Positions 7,597 through 14,039 of a DNA stretch of 64,000 bases are shown piece by piece. A model generated the notes under the pieces. It was not told the origin of the DNA. It saw nothing but the letters and a program-made list of their open reading frames with translations, and ran no database searches. The stretch is taken from contig NZ_FOFB01000002.1 in the NCBI RefSeq assembly GCF_900110645.1, positions 62,001-126,000 of the forward strand, given 5' to 3'. Within the stretch, counting starts at the first letter, position 1. Every line of letters begins with the position of its first letter. The position numbers and the translations under genes were made by a program. The stretch is from Neolewinella agarilytica. GTDB lineage: Bacteria; Bacteroidota; Bacteroidia; Chitinophagales; Saprospiraceae.

Positions 7597-8742
7597 TCAA
7601 TTTTTCTTCAATATTCTTCGTATGATTTCGCTGAACACGGAAGTACCGGTTGCAATCAACGCATCCGGAAAATCATACTCAGCGTGGTGCAAAGCCGGAC
7701 AGTCTTCTCCCGCCCCGAGCCCGAACATCACCGATGGATAACGACCGGCCAGCCAGCCAAAGTCTTCTCCGAAGGTGAAGCCGTGGGCGCGTTCGGTAAC
7801 ATTTTTGCCTGACTCCATGGCGGCAGATTGAACGATCGCTCTGGCCCTGGAGGTATTAACCGTTGCCGGGAAGTACTCGAACCAATTGATTGTACGCCGG
7901 AGGTTTTCAGCAGTGGAAATACGACTGATCTCCTGACAAATGCGGGCTTTGAGCCGGTCCAGTCCTGTATTCGTCCAGCAGCGGATGGTATAATGCAATT
8001 CCCCTTCACCGGGGGAGATACCATAGGCTTTCTGCCCAAGGGTGAGGTGAACGGGCGTCAGAACGCAGAAATCCTCCCGATTGGGATCAGGCACGTTCAG
8101 CGGCGCCAGCGCCGCCACGATCCGGCTGATGGCCACGGCCGGGTTACGGCCGTTTTGGGGCTCGGCGGCGTGGGCCTCTTTGCCACTGAGCTGAACGGAA
8201 AAACTCTGCACGGCCGGAGAGAATGTGGTGGGCGTAAGCAACACCTCGTGGAGTGGTGCTCCGGGAATGTTGTGCAGGGCAAAGACATAATCTGGCGCCA
8301 GAGCCGTAAAGCGGGCGTCTTGTAGTGCCGCTGCTGCGCCCTGCCCCGTCTCTTCAGCAGACTGAAAAAAGAGAATTACGCTGCCCCGGGCCGGAGGGGT
8401 TTCTCGCAGGCGAAGGGCCAGGGCGGCCAGGATCGTCATGTGCCCGTCATGACCACATTTGTGGGACACGCCCTCGTTTATCGATTGATACCTAAAGTCA
8501 TTGGGCTCCTCAATCGGCAGCGCATCCAGCTCGCAACGAATCATGACGGTCGGCCCCGGCTGCGGATAGCTATACCTAAAGGTTAGTCCATAGCCCCCGA
8601 TTTTACTGATGACTTCATCAGCGGGGCAATGTTTCCGGAAGAAGGCCTTGATATGGGCGGCGGTCTTTTCCTCCCGGCCGGAGAGCTCAGGGTGACAATG
8701 AAGGTCGTGGCGAAGTTGAGTGAGAAGTTCTTGATGGCGCAT
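7597..8742 (-). CDS. M20 family metallo-amidohydrolase (hippurate/IAA-amino-acid hydrolase type)
   Basis: A 381-aa protein of peptidase family M20D. N-terminal LRHDLHCHPELSG, metal ligands in KCGHDGH, the EE dyad in FFQSAEETGQGA, and the dimerisation-domain SGKEAHAAEPQNGRNPAVA are all present. These enzymes hydrolyse N-acyl amino acids or small amide conjugates using two metal ions. I prefer the ATG at 8742 because the conserved N-terminus starts there; the upstream in-frame extension (to 8796) is Arg/Tyr-rich and atypical. No signal peptide. The gene sits downstream of the peptide-export cluster on the same strand, but this family has no known link to bacteriocins, so co-function is uncertain. 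Confidence 0.88.
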   Translation of the reverse strand: MRHQELLTQLRHDLHCHPELSGREEKTAAHIKAFFRKHCPADEVISKIGGYGLTFRYSYPQPGPTVMIRCELDALPIEEPNDFRYQSINEGVSHKCGHDGHMTILAALALRLRETPPARGSVILFFQSAEETGQGAAAALQDARFTALAPDYVFALHNIPGAPLHEVLLTPTTFSPAVQSFSVQLSGKEAHAAEPQNGRNPAVAISRIVAALAPLNVPDPNREDFCVLTPVHLTLGQKAYGISPGEGELHYTIRCWTNTGLDRLKARICQEISRISTAENLRRTINWFEYFPATVNTSRARAIVQSAAMESGKNVTERAHGFTFGEDFGWLAGRYPSVMFGLGAGEDCPALHHAEYDFPDALIATGTSVFSEIIRRILKKN

Positions 8743-8852
8743 GAGGGTGGTAAGGTACGGACGGGTACGGCTGTAAGCAGCCCGGTAGGACTTCATCCAC
8801 CAGTACCGACTTCAGGCGGTGGAAGGCGCCCCTTTATTCCTTGCTCCTTAAA

Positions 8853-8894
8853 CCCCCTCCCTTCGGGGACCGGCGCAGAGCGCCGACGAGGGGG
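8853..8894. other. Branched GC-rich stem structure
   Basis: An outer stem (8853-8859 with 8888-8894) encloses CGGCGC-AGA-GCGCCG (8871-8885) and can alternatively use a CCC-TTCG-GGG tetraloop. Similar pyrimidine/purine-arm foldbacks occur at 13.66, 13.89 and 26.45 kb. It lies between the M20 gene and a small membrane-peptide gene. Confidence 0.55.
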
Positions 8895-8896
8895 TA

Positions 8897-8922
8897 TTGC
8901 ACCTGCGCTCTGTCGCCCAACT
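8897..8922. repeat. Dispersed TGCACCTGCG motif, copy 2
   Basis: TTGCACCTGCGCTCTGTCGCCC followed by AACTT. It lies 22 bp beyond the stop of the minus-strand 51-aa gene and directly after the branched stem at 8853-8894. Confidence 0.65.
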
Positions 8923-8943
8923 TACCATCCGAATACCCTTCCG

Positions 8944-9099
8944 TCAAGTAGTTAATTCCTTCCGAAATACCATCGTGCCCAAGGTGGACACCAGGCCGAG
9001 AAATGCTGCCATCGTACCATTGTCAAAGTAGAATAACTCGACTAAGCCCCAGAGGCAGATTAGGAAGAGGCAAATTCTGATGACGAGTTGCTTGTTCAT
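8944..9099 (-). CDS. 51-aa hydrophobic membrane peptide (candidate immunity or accessory protein)
   Basis: A short frame with ATG start and TGA stop. It begins MNKQLVIRICLFLICLWGLV, a membrane helix, then a polar turn (ELFYFDNG) and a second helix, ending RKELTT. It starts 18 bp downstream of the exporter gene, so it is probably the last gene of the peptide-export operon. Its size and two-helix topology match bacteriocin immunity proteins, but this is inference from context. Reality of the gene is supported by a decayed paralogue at 7492-7581 with the same C-terminus. Confidence 0.66.
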   Translation of the reverse strand: MNKQLVIRICLFLICLWGLVELFYFDNGTMAAFLGLVSTLGTMVFRKELTT

Positions 9100-9117
9100 G
9101 ATTGATACGCTTACAAG

Positions 9118-11292
9118 TTAGTCCATAAGATCCCCCCAAGCCAAAGCATACAAATTCTCCCCCTGCGTCAGCAATTCTTCATGAGTTCCACTCGCTACCG
9201 TCTTTCCCGCTCCCAGCACCACAATCTCATCCGCCCGCCGGGCAGTAGACAGCCGGTGAGTGAGCACCAGGATGCCCATCTCTGTTTTCAATTGCTCTAA
9301 CAGCTTCAATACGATTCGCTCCGCATTCCGGTCCAGAGCAGCGGTAGGCTCATCCAGCAATAGTAAGGAGGGTTTGCGCCACAGCGCCCTCGCTAAACCC
9401 AGTATCTGCTGCTGACCGCCGGACAGGTTTACGCCCTGCTCGCCAACAATGGTCGCGTAGCCGTTGGGCAGTTGGCGGAAGTAATCGTCCAGGCCGTATT
9501 TTTGGAAAAACTCGTCCAGCTTTTCGGGAGACTCCGGGACTTCTCCGAGCAAAATGTTGTCCAACACCGTACCGTTGAATAGTTTGATTTGTTGAGGGAG
9601 CACACCGAGGTGGCTACGCCAATCGGCAAAGTCGAGCAGATCGAAGTCGACACCGTTTACCTTGATGGAGCCGGATTCCGGGGCGTAGAATTTTTGCAAA
9701 ATCTGGAGAAGGGTAGACTTGCCCATGCCGCTTTCGCCCATGATCGTGACCCACTGCCCGCGTCGGAGTTGAAAATCCACGCCGTCAAGTAACAGTGGCC
9801 GGCCCGGAAAGCGGAAGCGCAAGTTTTCCACCCGCAACTCTTCGAAGCTATCCGTCAGCGACTGTGGCTGATGTGCCTCCCGCTCCGTTTCATTCGGGAT
9901 GCTGGTGAACTCGTGCATTCGGTCAAAGGCCACCCGGGCCTCTTGGAGCTGGATGTTGGCGGAGGCCAGGGTGCCCGCTGATGCCATCAGCAGGCCGACC
10001 ATTTGCAGGATGGCCATCAGCTCGCCAGCCGTCATCTCCTCCGCTAAAACCTTGATGGCGCTCCACAGGATGATGCCCACCACGAAGAGGACCGAGGTCG
10101 CCTGCGTCCAGAACTGGTAGCGGATGGCGATTTTGCCCAGGGCCAGGGCCGCGTCCTGAAAGAGCCGGTAAACGGCATTCGTCAACTGGCTGAAAACGCC
10201 TTCTTTGCCGTGCAGCTTGATGACGCCGACGCCCTGAATCGTGTCGACGTAGTTACTCTCATTCGCGGCGTAGCTGGCCATCACCGCCCGCTGTCCACCC
10301 AGGATGGGCGGATGGAAGCGGTAGACGATAAAACCAAAAACCGGGAGCCAGGCCAGGCTCACCAGCCCGATCTTCCAGTCGAACCAGATGATGGCCCCGG
10401 AGGCGACCAGCACCATCAGCGCATCAATGACTACACTGGCCAGAATGTTGGACACCGCCCGCTGGATGCGTTGGGTGTCGTTCATGCGGGCGATGAGGTC
10501 GCCCGTCTTACGATTATCGAAAAAGGATTTGGGGAGCTGCAGCAAGCGACCGTAAAAATGATCGATGATGCGCAGGTTGAAATCGAAGCTCTGCCGGATC
10601 AGCAAGAGCGAGCGCAGGTATTGAATGGCACTGCGGGCCAGCAAGAGTACCAACAACAAGCCCGTGCCGATGAATAATCGGTTACGGTCAGCACTGGGTA
10701 GGATGGTATCCAACAGCTGCTGAGAGAAAATGGCGGTTGCCAGGCCCAGCACCGCCAGGATGACGCCCATAACCAGCGCGATGGAGAGTAGCGGAATATC
10801 TTCTTCCACTAGCCCTTTGATCCAGTCCCATTGGCTTTTTTGCGGTGCAGCTTCGGTGGCCGTACCGGCTTTTGCTTTGAGTAGCAGCAGTGCTTTGCTT
10901 TTCCAGACGGAGAGGAGTTCCTCATCCGTCCATTCCACCAATGCCGGCTCGGCGGGGTCGCCGATCAGAAAGGTTTTCTTTTTTTGGTTGTAACCGTAGT
11001 AGACCACGTAGTGCAGCAGCCGTTCGTCTTTGACGATGTGCAGGATGCAGAGGTCTTCGCATTCCTGCAGGCTGGGGAGGTCGGCTTCAAAACCTTCGGC
11101 TTCCATGCCCGCTTCCTGCGCGGCCTGCAGCAGCCCCAGCATGGTGGTGCCCGTGATGGAAGTGCCGCTCAGCTCCCGCAGCCGCTCGAAGGATAGTTGT
11201 GGCCGCTCAAAATGGTTGAGAGCGGCTTTCAGGCAGGCGACGCCGCAGTCCGTTTGGTCTTGCTGGCGGACGTGGGCTTTAGTGGGTGTCAT
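9118..11292 (-). CDS. Peptidase-containing ABC transporter (C39 protease, bacteriocin/peptide exporter)
   Basis: A 724-aa fused exporter. The N-terminal C39 cysteine protease (1-135) has Cys16 in QTDCGVACL, His94 in LHYVVYYG and Asp112 in GDPAEP, the full catalytic set that cleaves after double-glycine leaders. The membrane domain (about 160-450) has six helices. The nucleotide-binding domain has Walker A GESGMGKST (519-527), signature LSGGQ (623-627) and Walker B LLLLDEP (643-649). The start is the ATG at 11292, lying inside the last codons of the upstream redox lipoprotein gene (14-bp overlap, translational coupling); a longer frame to 11460 is antisense-like and lacks the family sequence. 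Its likely substrates are the two GG-leader peptides encoded just upstream. Confidence 0.93.
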   Translation of the reverse strand: MTPTKAHVRQQDQTDCGVACLKAALNHFERPQLSFERLRELSGTSITGTTMLGLLQAAQEAGMEAEGFEADLPSLQECEDLCILHIVKDERLLHYVVYYGYNQKKKTFLIGDPAEPALVEWTDEELLSVWKSKALLLLKAKAGTATEAAPQKSQWDWIKGLVEEDIPLLSIALVMGVILAVLGLATAIFSQQLLDTILPSADRNRLFIGTGLLLVLLLARSAIQYLRSLLLIRQSFDFNLRIIDHFYGRLLQLPKSFFDNRKTGDLIARMNDTQRIQRAVSNILASVVIDALMVLVASGAIIWFDWKIGLVSLAWLPVFGFIVYRFHPPILGGQRAVMASYAANESNYVDTIQGVGVIKLHGKEGVFSQLTNAVYRLFQDAALALGKIAIRYQFWTQATSVLFVVGIILWSAIKVLAEEMTAGELMAILQMVGLLMASAGTLASANIQLQEARVAFDRMHEFTSIPNETEREAHQPQSLTDSFEELRVENLRFRFPGRPLLLDGVDFQLRRGQWVTIMGESGMGKSTLLQILQKFYAPESGSIKVNGVDFDLLDFADWRSHLGVLPQQIKLFNGTVLDNILLGEVPESPEKLDEFFQKYGLDDYFRQLPNGYATIVGEQGVNLSGGQQQILGLARALWRKPSLLLLDEPTAALDRNAERIVLKLLEQLKTEMGILVLTHRLSTARRADEIVVLGAGKTVASGTHEELLTQGENLYALAWGDLMD

Positions 11293-11800
11293 GGAAGTGT
11301 TTGTAGACGTAGGAGGGTTTGGCTTCGCCGACGATGGTTTGTAGGTGGACCCCGGCGGTGTCGTAAAGGAACATTGTGGGGTAGCTGCTGACCTCCATCT
11401 GTTGGGCGATCTTACCGCCTTCGTCCCAGAGGAATACGGTCGTAGCAGTGTCGTACTCAAACTGGCTGGCGTAGCTTTTCAAGCTGTCCGGGTGGACGTC
11501 GGAGAGAAAAGCCAGTCGTAAATCTTCAGGCTTTTGCGCGTGGTCGGAGAGGAGTGCCTGGGTTTGGTATTGGCAGTGCTCGCAGGCGGGGGAGATGAAG
11601 GTGAGGGCGCAATAGTTCTTGTTCGCAAGTGGAGTAAAATCTTTTTTAAACTTGCTCAATAGAGCAATGTCTGAGCATGGAGCTTTTTCCGTGCTTTTCA
11701 AGTATTTGCTCTCGTTATTCTTGTTGCAAGAAGATATGGTTAGGATTAGATAGAAAATAAAATATTGAATAAGGAATGTATTTTTAAAAAGGGAGGACAA
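11279..11800 (-). CDS. Thioredoxin-like lipoprotein with CEHC motif
   Basis: A 173-aa predicted lipoprotein: hydrophobic signal with lipobox ISSC (Cys25), then a thioredoxin fold with the redox motif CEHC (73-76) in FISPACEHCQYQ and a cis-Pro at 141 in SSYPTMFLYD. No ATG is available: the upstream in-frame stop is at 11816-11818 and the best start is TTG at 11800. It overlaps the exporter gene by 14 bp, so the two are coupled. The cargo peptides each carry two cysteines, so a role in forming, breaking or isomerising their disulfides outside the cytoplasm is a reasonable inference. Local sequence at its 5' end is markedly AT-rich compared with the rest of the window. Confidence 0.82.
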   Translation of the reverse strand: MSSLFKNTFLIQYFIFYLILTISSCNKNNESKYLKSTEKAPCSDIALLSKFKKDFTPLANKNYCALTFISPACEHCQYQTQALLSDHAQKPEDLRLAFLSDVHPDSLKSYASQFEYDTATTVFLWDEGGKIAQQMEVSSYPTMFLYDTAGVHLQTIVGEAKPSYVYKHFHDTH

Positions 11801-11868
11801 TTTTTTTAATTTTGTTTAACTTAATAATTAATAGGGCGTACGAGGATACTCAGTTATTGTGTTTTTTT

Positions 11869-12024
11869 TTAAAAAAAAACTGCTAAAAATATAGTACAGC
11901 AAGTTAATACTAATATAAAGTAAGTTGTTTTTCCATAGTCAATGATGTTTGTCATGTTGAGTAATATCATTGATCCACTTACTAGTAAAATTGCTGCAAG
12001 GATAAAGCGCATGAATATATTCAT
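11869..12024 (-). CDS. 51-aa two-helix membrane peptide in the peptide-export operon
   Basis: A short ATG-initiated frame ending in TAA within an A/T run. It begins MNIFMRFILAAILLVSGSMI and ends LTCCTIFLAVFF, giving two membrane helices separated by a short polar turn (TNIIDYGKTT). Same length and topology as the small gene at 8944-9099, though sequence similarity is low. It lies between the precursor genes and the redox lipoprotein, a typical place for an immunity or accessory gene. I infer the function only from position and topology; the frame itself is supported by clean boundaries and strand agreement with the operon. Confidence 0.58.
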   Translation of the reverse strand: MNIFMRFILAAILLVSGSMILLNMTNIIDYGKTTYFILVLTCCTIFLAVFF

Positions 12025-12044
12025 AGATGTTTTTTATTAAAAAA

Positions 12045-12140
12045 TTGGTGGTGTATCAGAAGTGATGGTAGCCATTTATAGGCTGCCAGTGTTTACTTGG
12101 CTCTTAAAGGTAATCACCTTTACTTATGATACACCGCCAA
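12045..12140 (-). terminator. Multibranched stem structure, probable terminator/attenuator inside the peptide operon
   Basis: A 14-bp closing helix (12045-12058 with 12127-12140) encloses two further hairpins: 12066-12073/12081-12088 with a 7-nt loop, and 12105-12111/12116-12122 with loop AATC. On the minus strand it is followed by a run of six T, so it could terminate transcription after the precursor genes and lower expression of the export genes. Each of the two larger stems has one position that pairs as G-U only on the plus strand, so a plus-strand RNA cannot be excluded. Confidence 0.55.
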
Positions 12141-12210
12141 AAAAATGATTAGATCAATTGAACAGTATCAATCGAAACAATCAAGTTAGCATTACTGTTT
12201 TGTGATTTGA

Positions 12211-12247
12211 CGCTTATCAAGCGCTCTATAGCTTAGGTTGATAAGCG
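12211..12247. other. 10-bp perfect inverted repeat over the stop codon of precursor A
   Basis: CGCTTATCAA (12211-12220) and TTGATAAGCG (12238-12247) flank a 17-nt loop that includes the stop codon at 12233-12235. It could stabilise the 3' end of a short, abundant precursor mRNA. Confidence 0.5.
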
Positions 12248-12454
12248 ATAGGCTGTCCATCCGGCACAAGCGATAGAGCCAATCACTAATGCCGCGCCCA
12301 ATGGGTTAGGCACTGCAGTGGCGGCAGTGAAAAGTAATACAGCTCCGGCCCCCGCGTCGGCAACGGCAACCACGCCGCATGCCCCATCTGTGAAGGATGC
12401 CCAAGACCACCCGCCATTGATGTTAGTTAATTGATTTAAACAAAGAGGTTTCAT
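12233..12454 (-). CDS. Double-glycine leader peptide precursor A (bacteriocin-like)
   Basis: A 73-aa precursor. The leader is residues 1-15, MKPLCLNQLTNINGG, a classic double-glycine export signal (L-x-x-I-x-G-G). The predicted mature peptide is 58 residues beginning WSW, Gly/Ala/Val-rich and hydrophobic, with cysteines at 26 and 63 and a PNPLGAA segment. Only those two cysteines lie in the mature part, consistent with one disulfide. It resembles class II bacteriocins of the GxxxG-rich two-peptide type in composition, but the sequence itself is not one I recognise. Position 5' of a C39-peptidase ABC exporter on the same strand supports the assignment. Confidence 0.8.
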   Translation of the reverse strand: MKPLCLNQLTNINGGWSWASFTDGACGVVAVADAGAGAVLLFTAATAVPNPLGAALVIGSIACAGWTAYRLST

Positions 12455-12500
12455 TCTTGTTTTTTTAGGTTTTAAAATGGTTTTGCTTTACAATTATATG

Positions 12501-12707
12501 CTATCCAAAAGTAATAGCTGTAGAACAGGTTGCAACATTCATTCCTGTTGCTACCAATACTGCTGCTGCTCCAAGTGGAGAGAAAGTGACAGATGCTGCG
12601 ACAAAAAATCCGAGCACCACTGCTGCACAAGCTGCGCCACCGACTTGATCGGTGGTCCACCAGCCGCCATGGGTATTGGCGAGCTGTTTGTCAGATAATA
12701 ACTTCAT
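12501..12707 (-). CDS. Double-glycine leader peptide precursor B (bacteriocin-like)
   Basis: A 68-aa precursor, 46 bp upstream of precursor A. The 15-residue leader MKLLSDKQLANTHGG shares QL-x-N and GG-W with precursor A, with cleavage predicted before Trp16. The mature 53-residue peptide begins WWTTDQVGGAAC, is Gly/Ala/Val-rich, and has cysteines at 27 and 61 plus an SPLGAAAV segment that matches PLGAA of precursor A. The two therefore look like paralogues, possibly the two halves of a two-peptide system. AACCTTTG lies 2 nt before the ATG, one mismatch from TAnnTTTG, so it may also have its own promoter. Confidence 0.8.
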   Translation of the reverse strand: MKLLSDKQLANTHGGWWTTDQVGGAACAAVVLGFFVAASVTFSPLGAAAVLVATGMNVATCSTAITFG

Positions 12708-12799
12708 ACAAAGGTTTTTTTAAAGAAAGTGAAAATATGGTGAATAAAGCTCCTGTGTTTCAGGGCACTTTAACGTCCGAAATGAGTCGAACGGTTTTT

Positions 12800-13474
12800 T
12801 TATCCAAAACTCACCTGCAAATACATCAGCCCCACCCACCAGAGCAGCGTCCCGCAGCCATAACTGATTAGCGCCATGCGCCGGGTGGGTTTATCGGAGA
12901 GATGCTTCATGCCGGCGAGTAGGCCGAGCAAAAGCAGCAAGTGAAATATATTCAGGGAAGCGAGCGGTACGTGTAGCCACATAGCGATGTTATCCCGCCC
13001 GAAGAGGGCGAGCATGGAATACCAGTCACTGGTGAGGAGGTCATCTAGTACTTGTATGTCCTGAAAGAGTAAGACCAGGGACGGTAGCAGGCGAATAACG
13101 GCAATCAATGCAATTACTTTTAACACCATGCCGAATATTCGCTTGAAACTCACCTTGGCGTAGGAAAATATTACACCGGTTACCAAACACAGGCTAATGA
13201 CCAGGGTTTGCAGGAATACCACGACGGGAACAAAGGCATATCCCAGCCACGACCATTCCCGTTGCTCCGCCAGCATTTTTTCGATGCGTTCGTAAGCGAG
13301 CCGTTCGCCCAGGGTATTGTAATATACGTCGTCGGTCAAAACGAATTCCTGGACGAGGTAAACGTTGAGGCAACCCGCTACAACGGCTAATAAAAACATT
13401 AGCCAGCCGGAAACCGAGAAGATTTCCGTGAGGGTATTGGATTTGATTGATTTATGGGCGGAAATTGTCCGCAT
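12800..13474 (-). CDS. Polytopic membrane protein, first gene of the peptide locus
   Basis: A 224-aa protein with about five transmembrane helices (around residues 20-40, 75-105, 112-135, 160-182 and 198-220) and an extracytoplasmic charged loop after helix 1 (LTDDVYYNTLGERLAYERIEKML). I do not recognise the family; the organisation recalls Yip1-like or immunity/assembly membrane proteins. It is on the same strand and immediately upstream of the two precursor genes (92 bp), and its own promoter region contains a G8 tract, so it probably heads the transcription unit. Roles in immunity, sensing or assembly are all possible. Confidence 0.72.
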   Translation of the reverse strand: MRTISAHKSIKSNTLTEIFSVSGWLMFLLAVVAGCLNVYLVQEFVLTDDVYYNTLGERLAYERIEKMLAEQREWSWLGYAFVPVVVFLQTLVISLCLVTGVIFSYAKVSFKRIFGMVLKVIALIAVIRLLPSLVLLFQDIQVLDDLLTSDWYSMLALFGRDNIAMWLHVPLASLNIFHLLLLLGLLAGMKHLSDKPTRRMALISYGCGTLLWWVGLMYLQVSFG

Positions 13475-13539
13475 GTTAATAGTAGGTTGTGGATTGATGT
13501 AATAGTCACATAGTTGCCCTTAGTACGGGGGGCTTAATG

Positions 13540-13569
13540 CAAATATATGGCGGGGGGGGTATGTGCAAA
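13540..13569 (-). promoter_or_regulatory. Promoter with G8 homopolymer in the -33/-7 spacer
   Basis: On the minus strand TTTG (-33, complement of 13566-13569) and TATATTTG (-7, 13540-13547) are separated by 18 nt that include a run of eight C (G8 at 13552-13559 on the plus strand). Both boxes match the Bacteroidota consensus. The predicted start is about 60 nt before the 5-TM gene at 13474. A homopolymer inside the spacer means slippage would change promoter spacing, the classic architecture of phase-variable promoters. Confidence 0.6.
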
Positions 13570-14022
13570 TTATTATTTGTTTTTTATTTGATTTAATTGG
13601 GGGTATGCTTTTAATTGTTAATAAGTCACCTAATATTGGTTGTTTGCGCTCTTTCTACCTCTCCCCAACCCCTCTCCGGTAGGTCTAGCCTCCGGCTAGA
13701 CGGAGAGGGGCTATAGAAAACGCTTCGCGTTTTGGGTACTGGAGGGTTTTGTTGACGGGTATTGCGTCAAGTTGTTGCGGTAAAGAGTAGTGTTTTTCTC
13801 TGCTTCTTTAACCCTCCCCTGCACCTGCGCTCCGCCGCCCACTTGTGCGTGTGCATAACAAATTGCAGGTCGTTAAGATTTTACCGTCGGAGACGTCTCC
13901 CCTCTCCTCCGGAGAGGGGCCGGGGGAGAGGTTTTACGGCGCTGCCGATTTAGGTCCTGCTTCAAACCTGCCATCTGTATACCCACCCACCTCCGCAACT
14001 ATCCCCTCTCCCGCCCGGTTAT
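13570..14022. other. Long intergenic region with foldbacks and a dispersed motif
   Basis: No convincing gene. It contains a foldback at about 13658-13711 (CCCTCTCCGGTAGGTCTAGC with complementary GCTAGACGGAGAGGGG), a dispersed TGCACCTGCG motif at 13808-13843, and a second foldback at about 13893-13933 (CCCCTCTCCTCCGGAGAGGGG-like arms). The promoter of dusB follows at its right end. Confidence 0.6.
13808..13843. repeat. Dispersed TGCACCTGCG motif, copy 3
   Basis: TTAACCCTCCCC-TGCACCTGCG-CTCCGCCGCCC, a near-complete copy of the consensus, in the intergenic region upstream of dusB. Confidence 0.7.
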
Positions 14023-14030
14023 TACCTTTG
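14023..14030 (+). promoter_or_regulatory. TACCTTTG -7 promoter element for dusB
   Basis: Exact TAnnTTTG match ending 9 nt before the ATG at 14040, implying a leaderless or nearly leaderless dusB mRNA. It also decides the start codon: the open frame extends upstream of this point but would be outside the transcript. Confidence 0.65.
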
Positions 14031-14039
14031 CACTTTCTA

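Noticed and set aside
7597..8742. M20 amidohydrolase as part of the bacteriocin-like locus
   Set aside because: Same strand and adjacent, but the family has no link to such peptides and a foldback plus a dispersed motif separate it; kept as a neighbour only.
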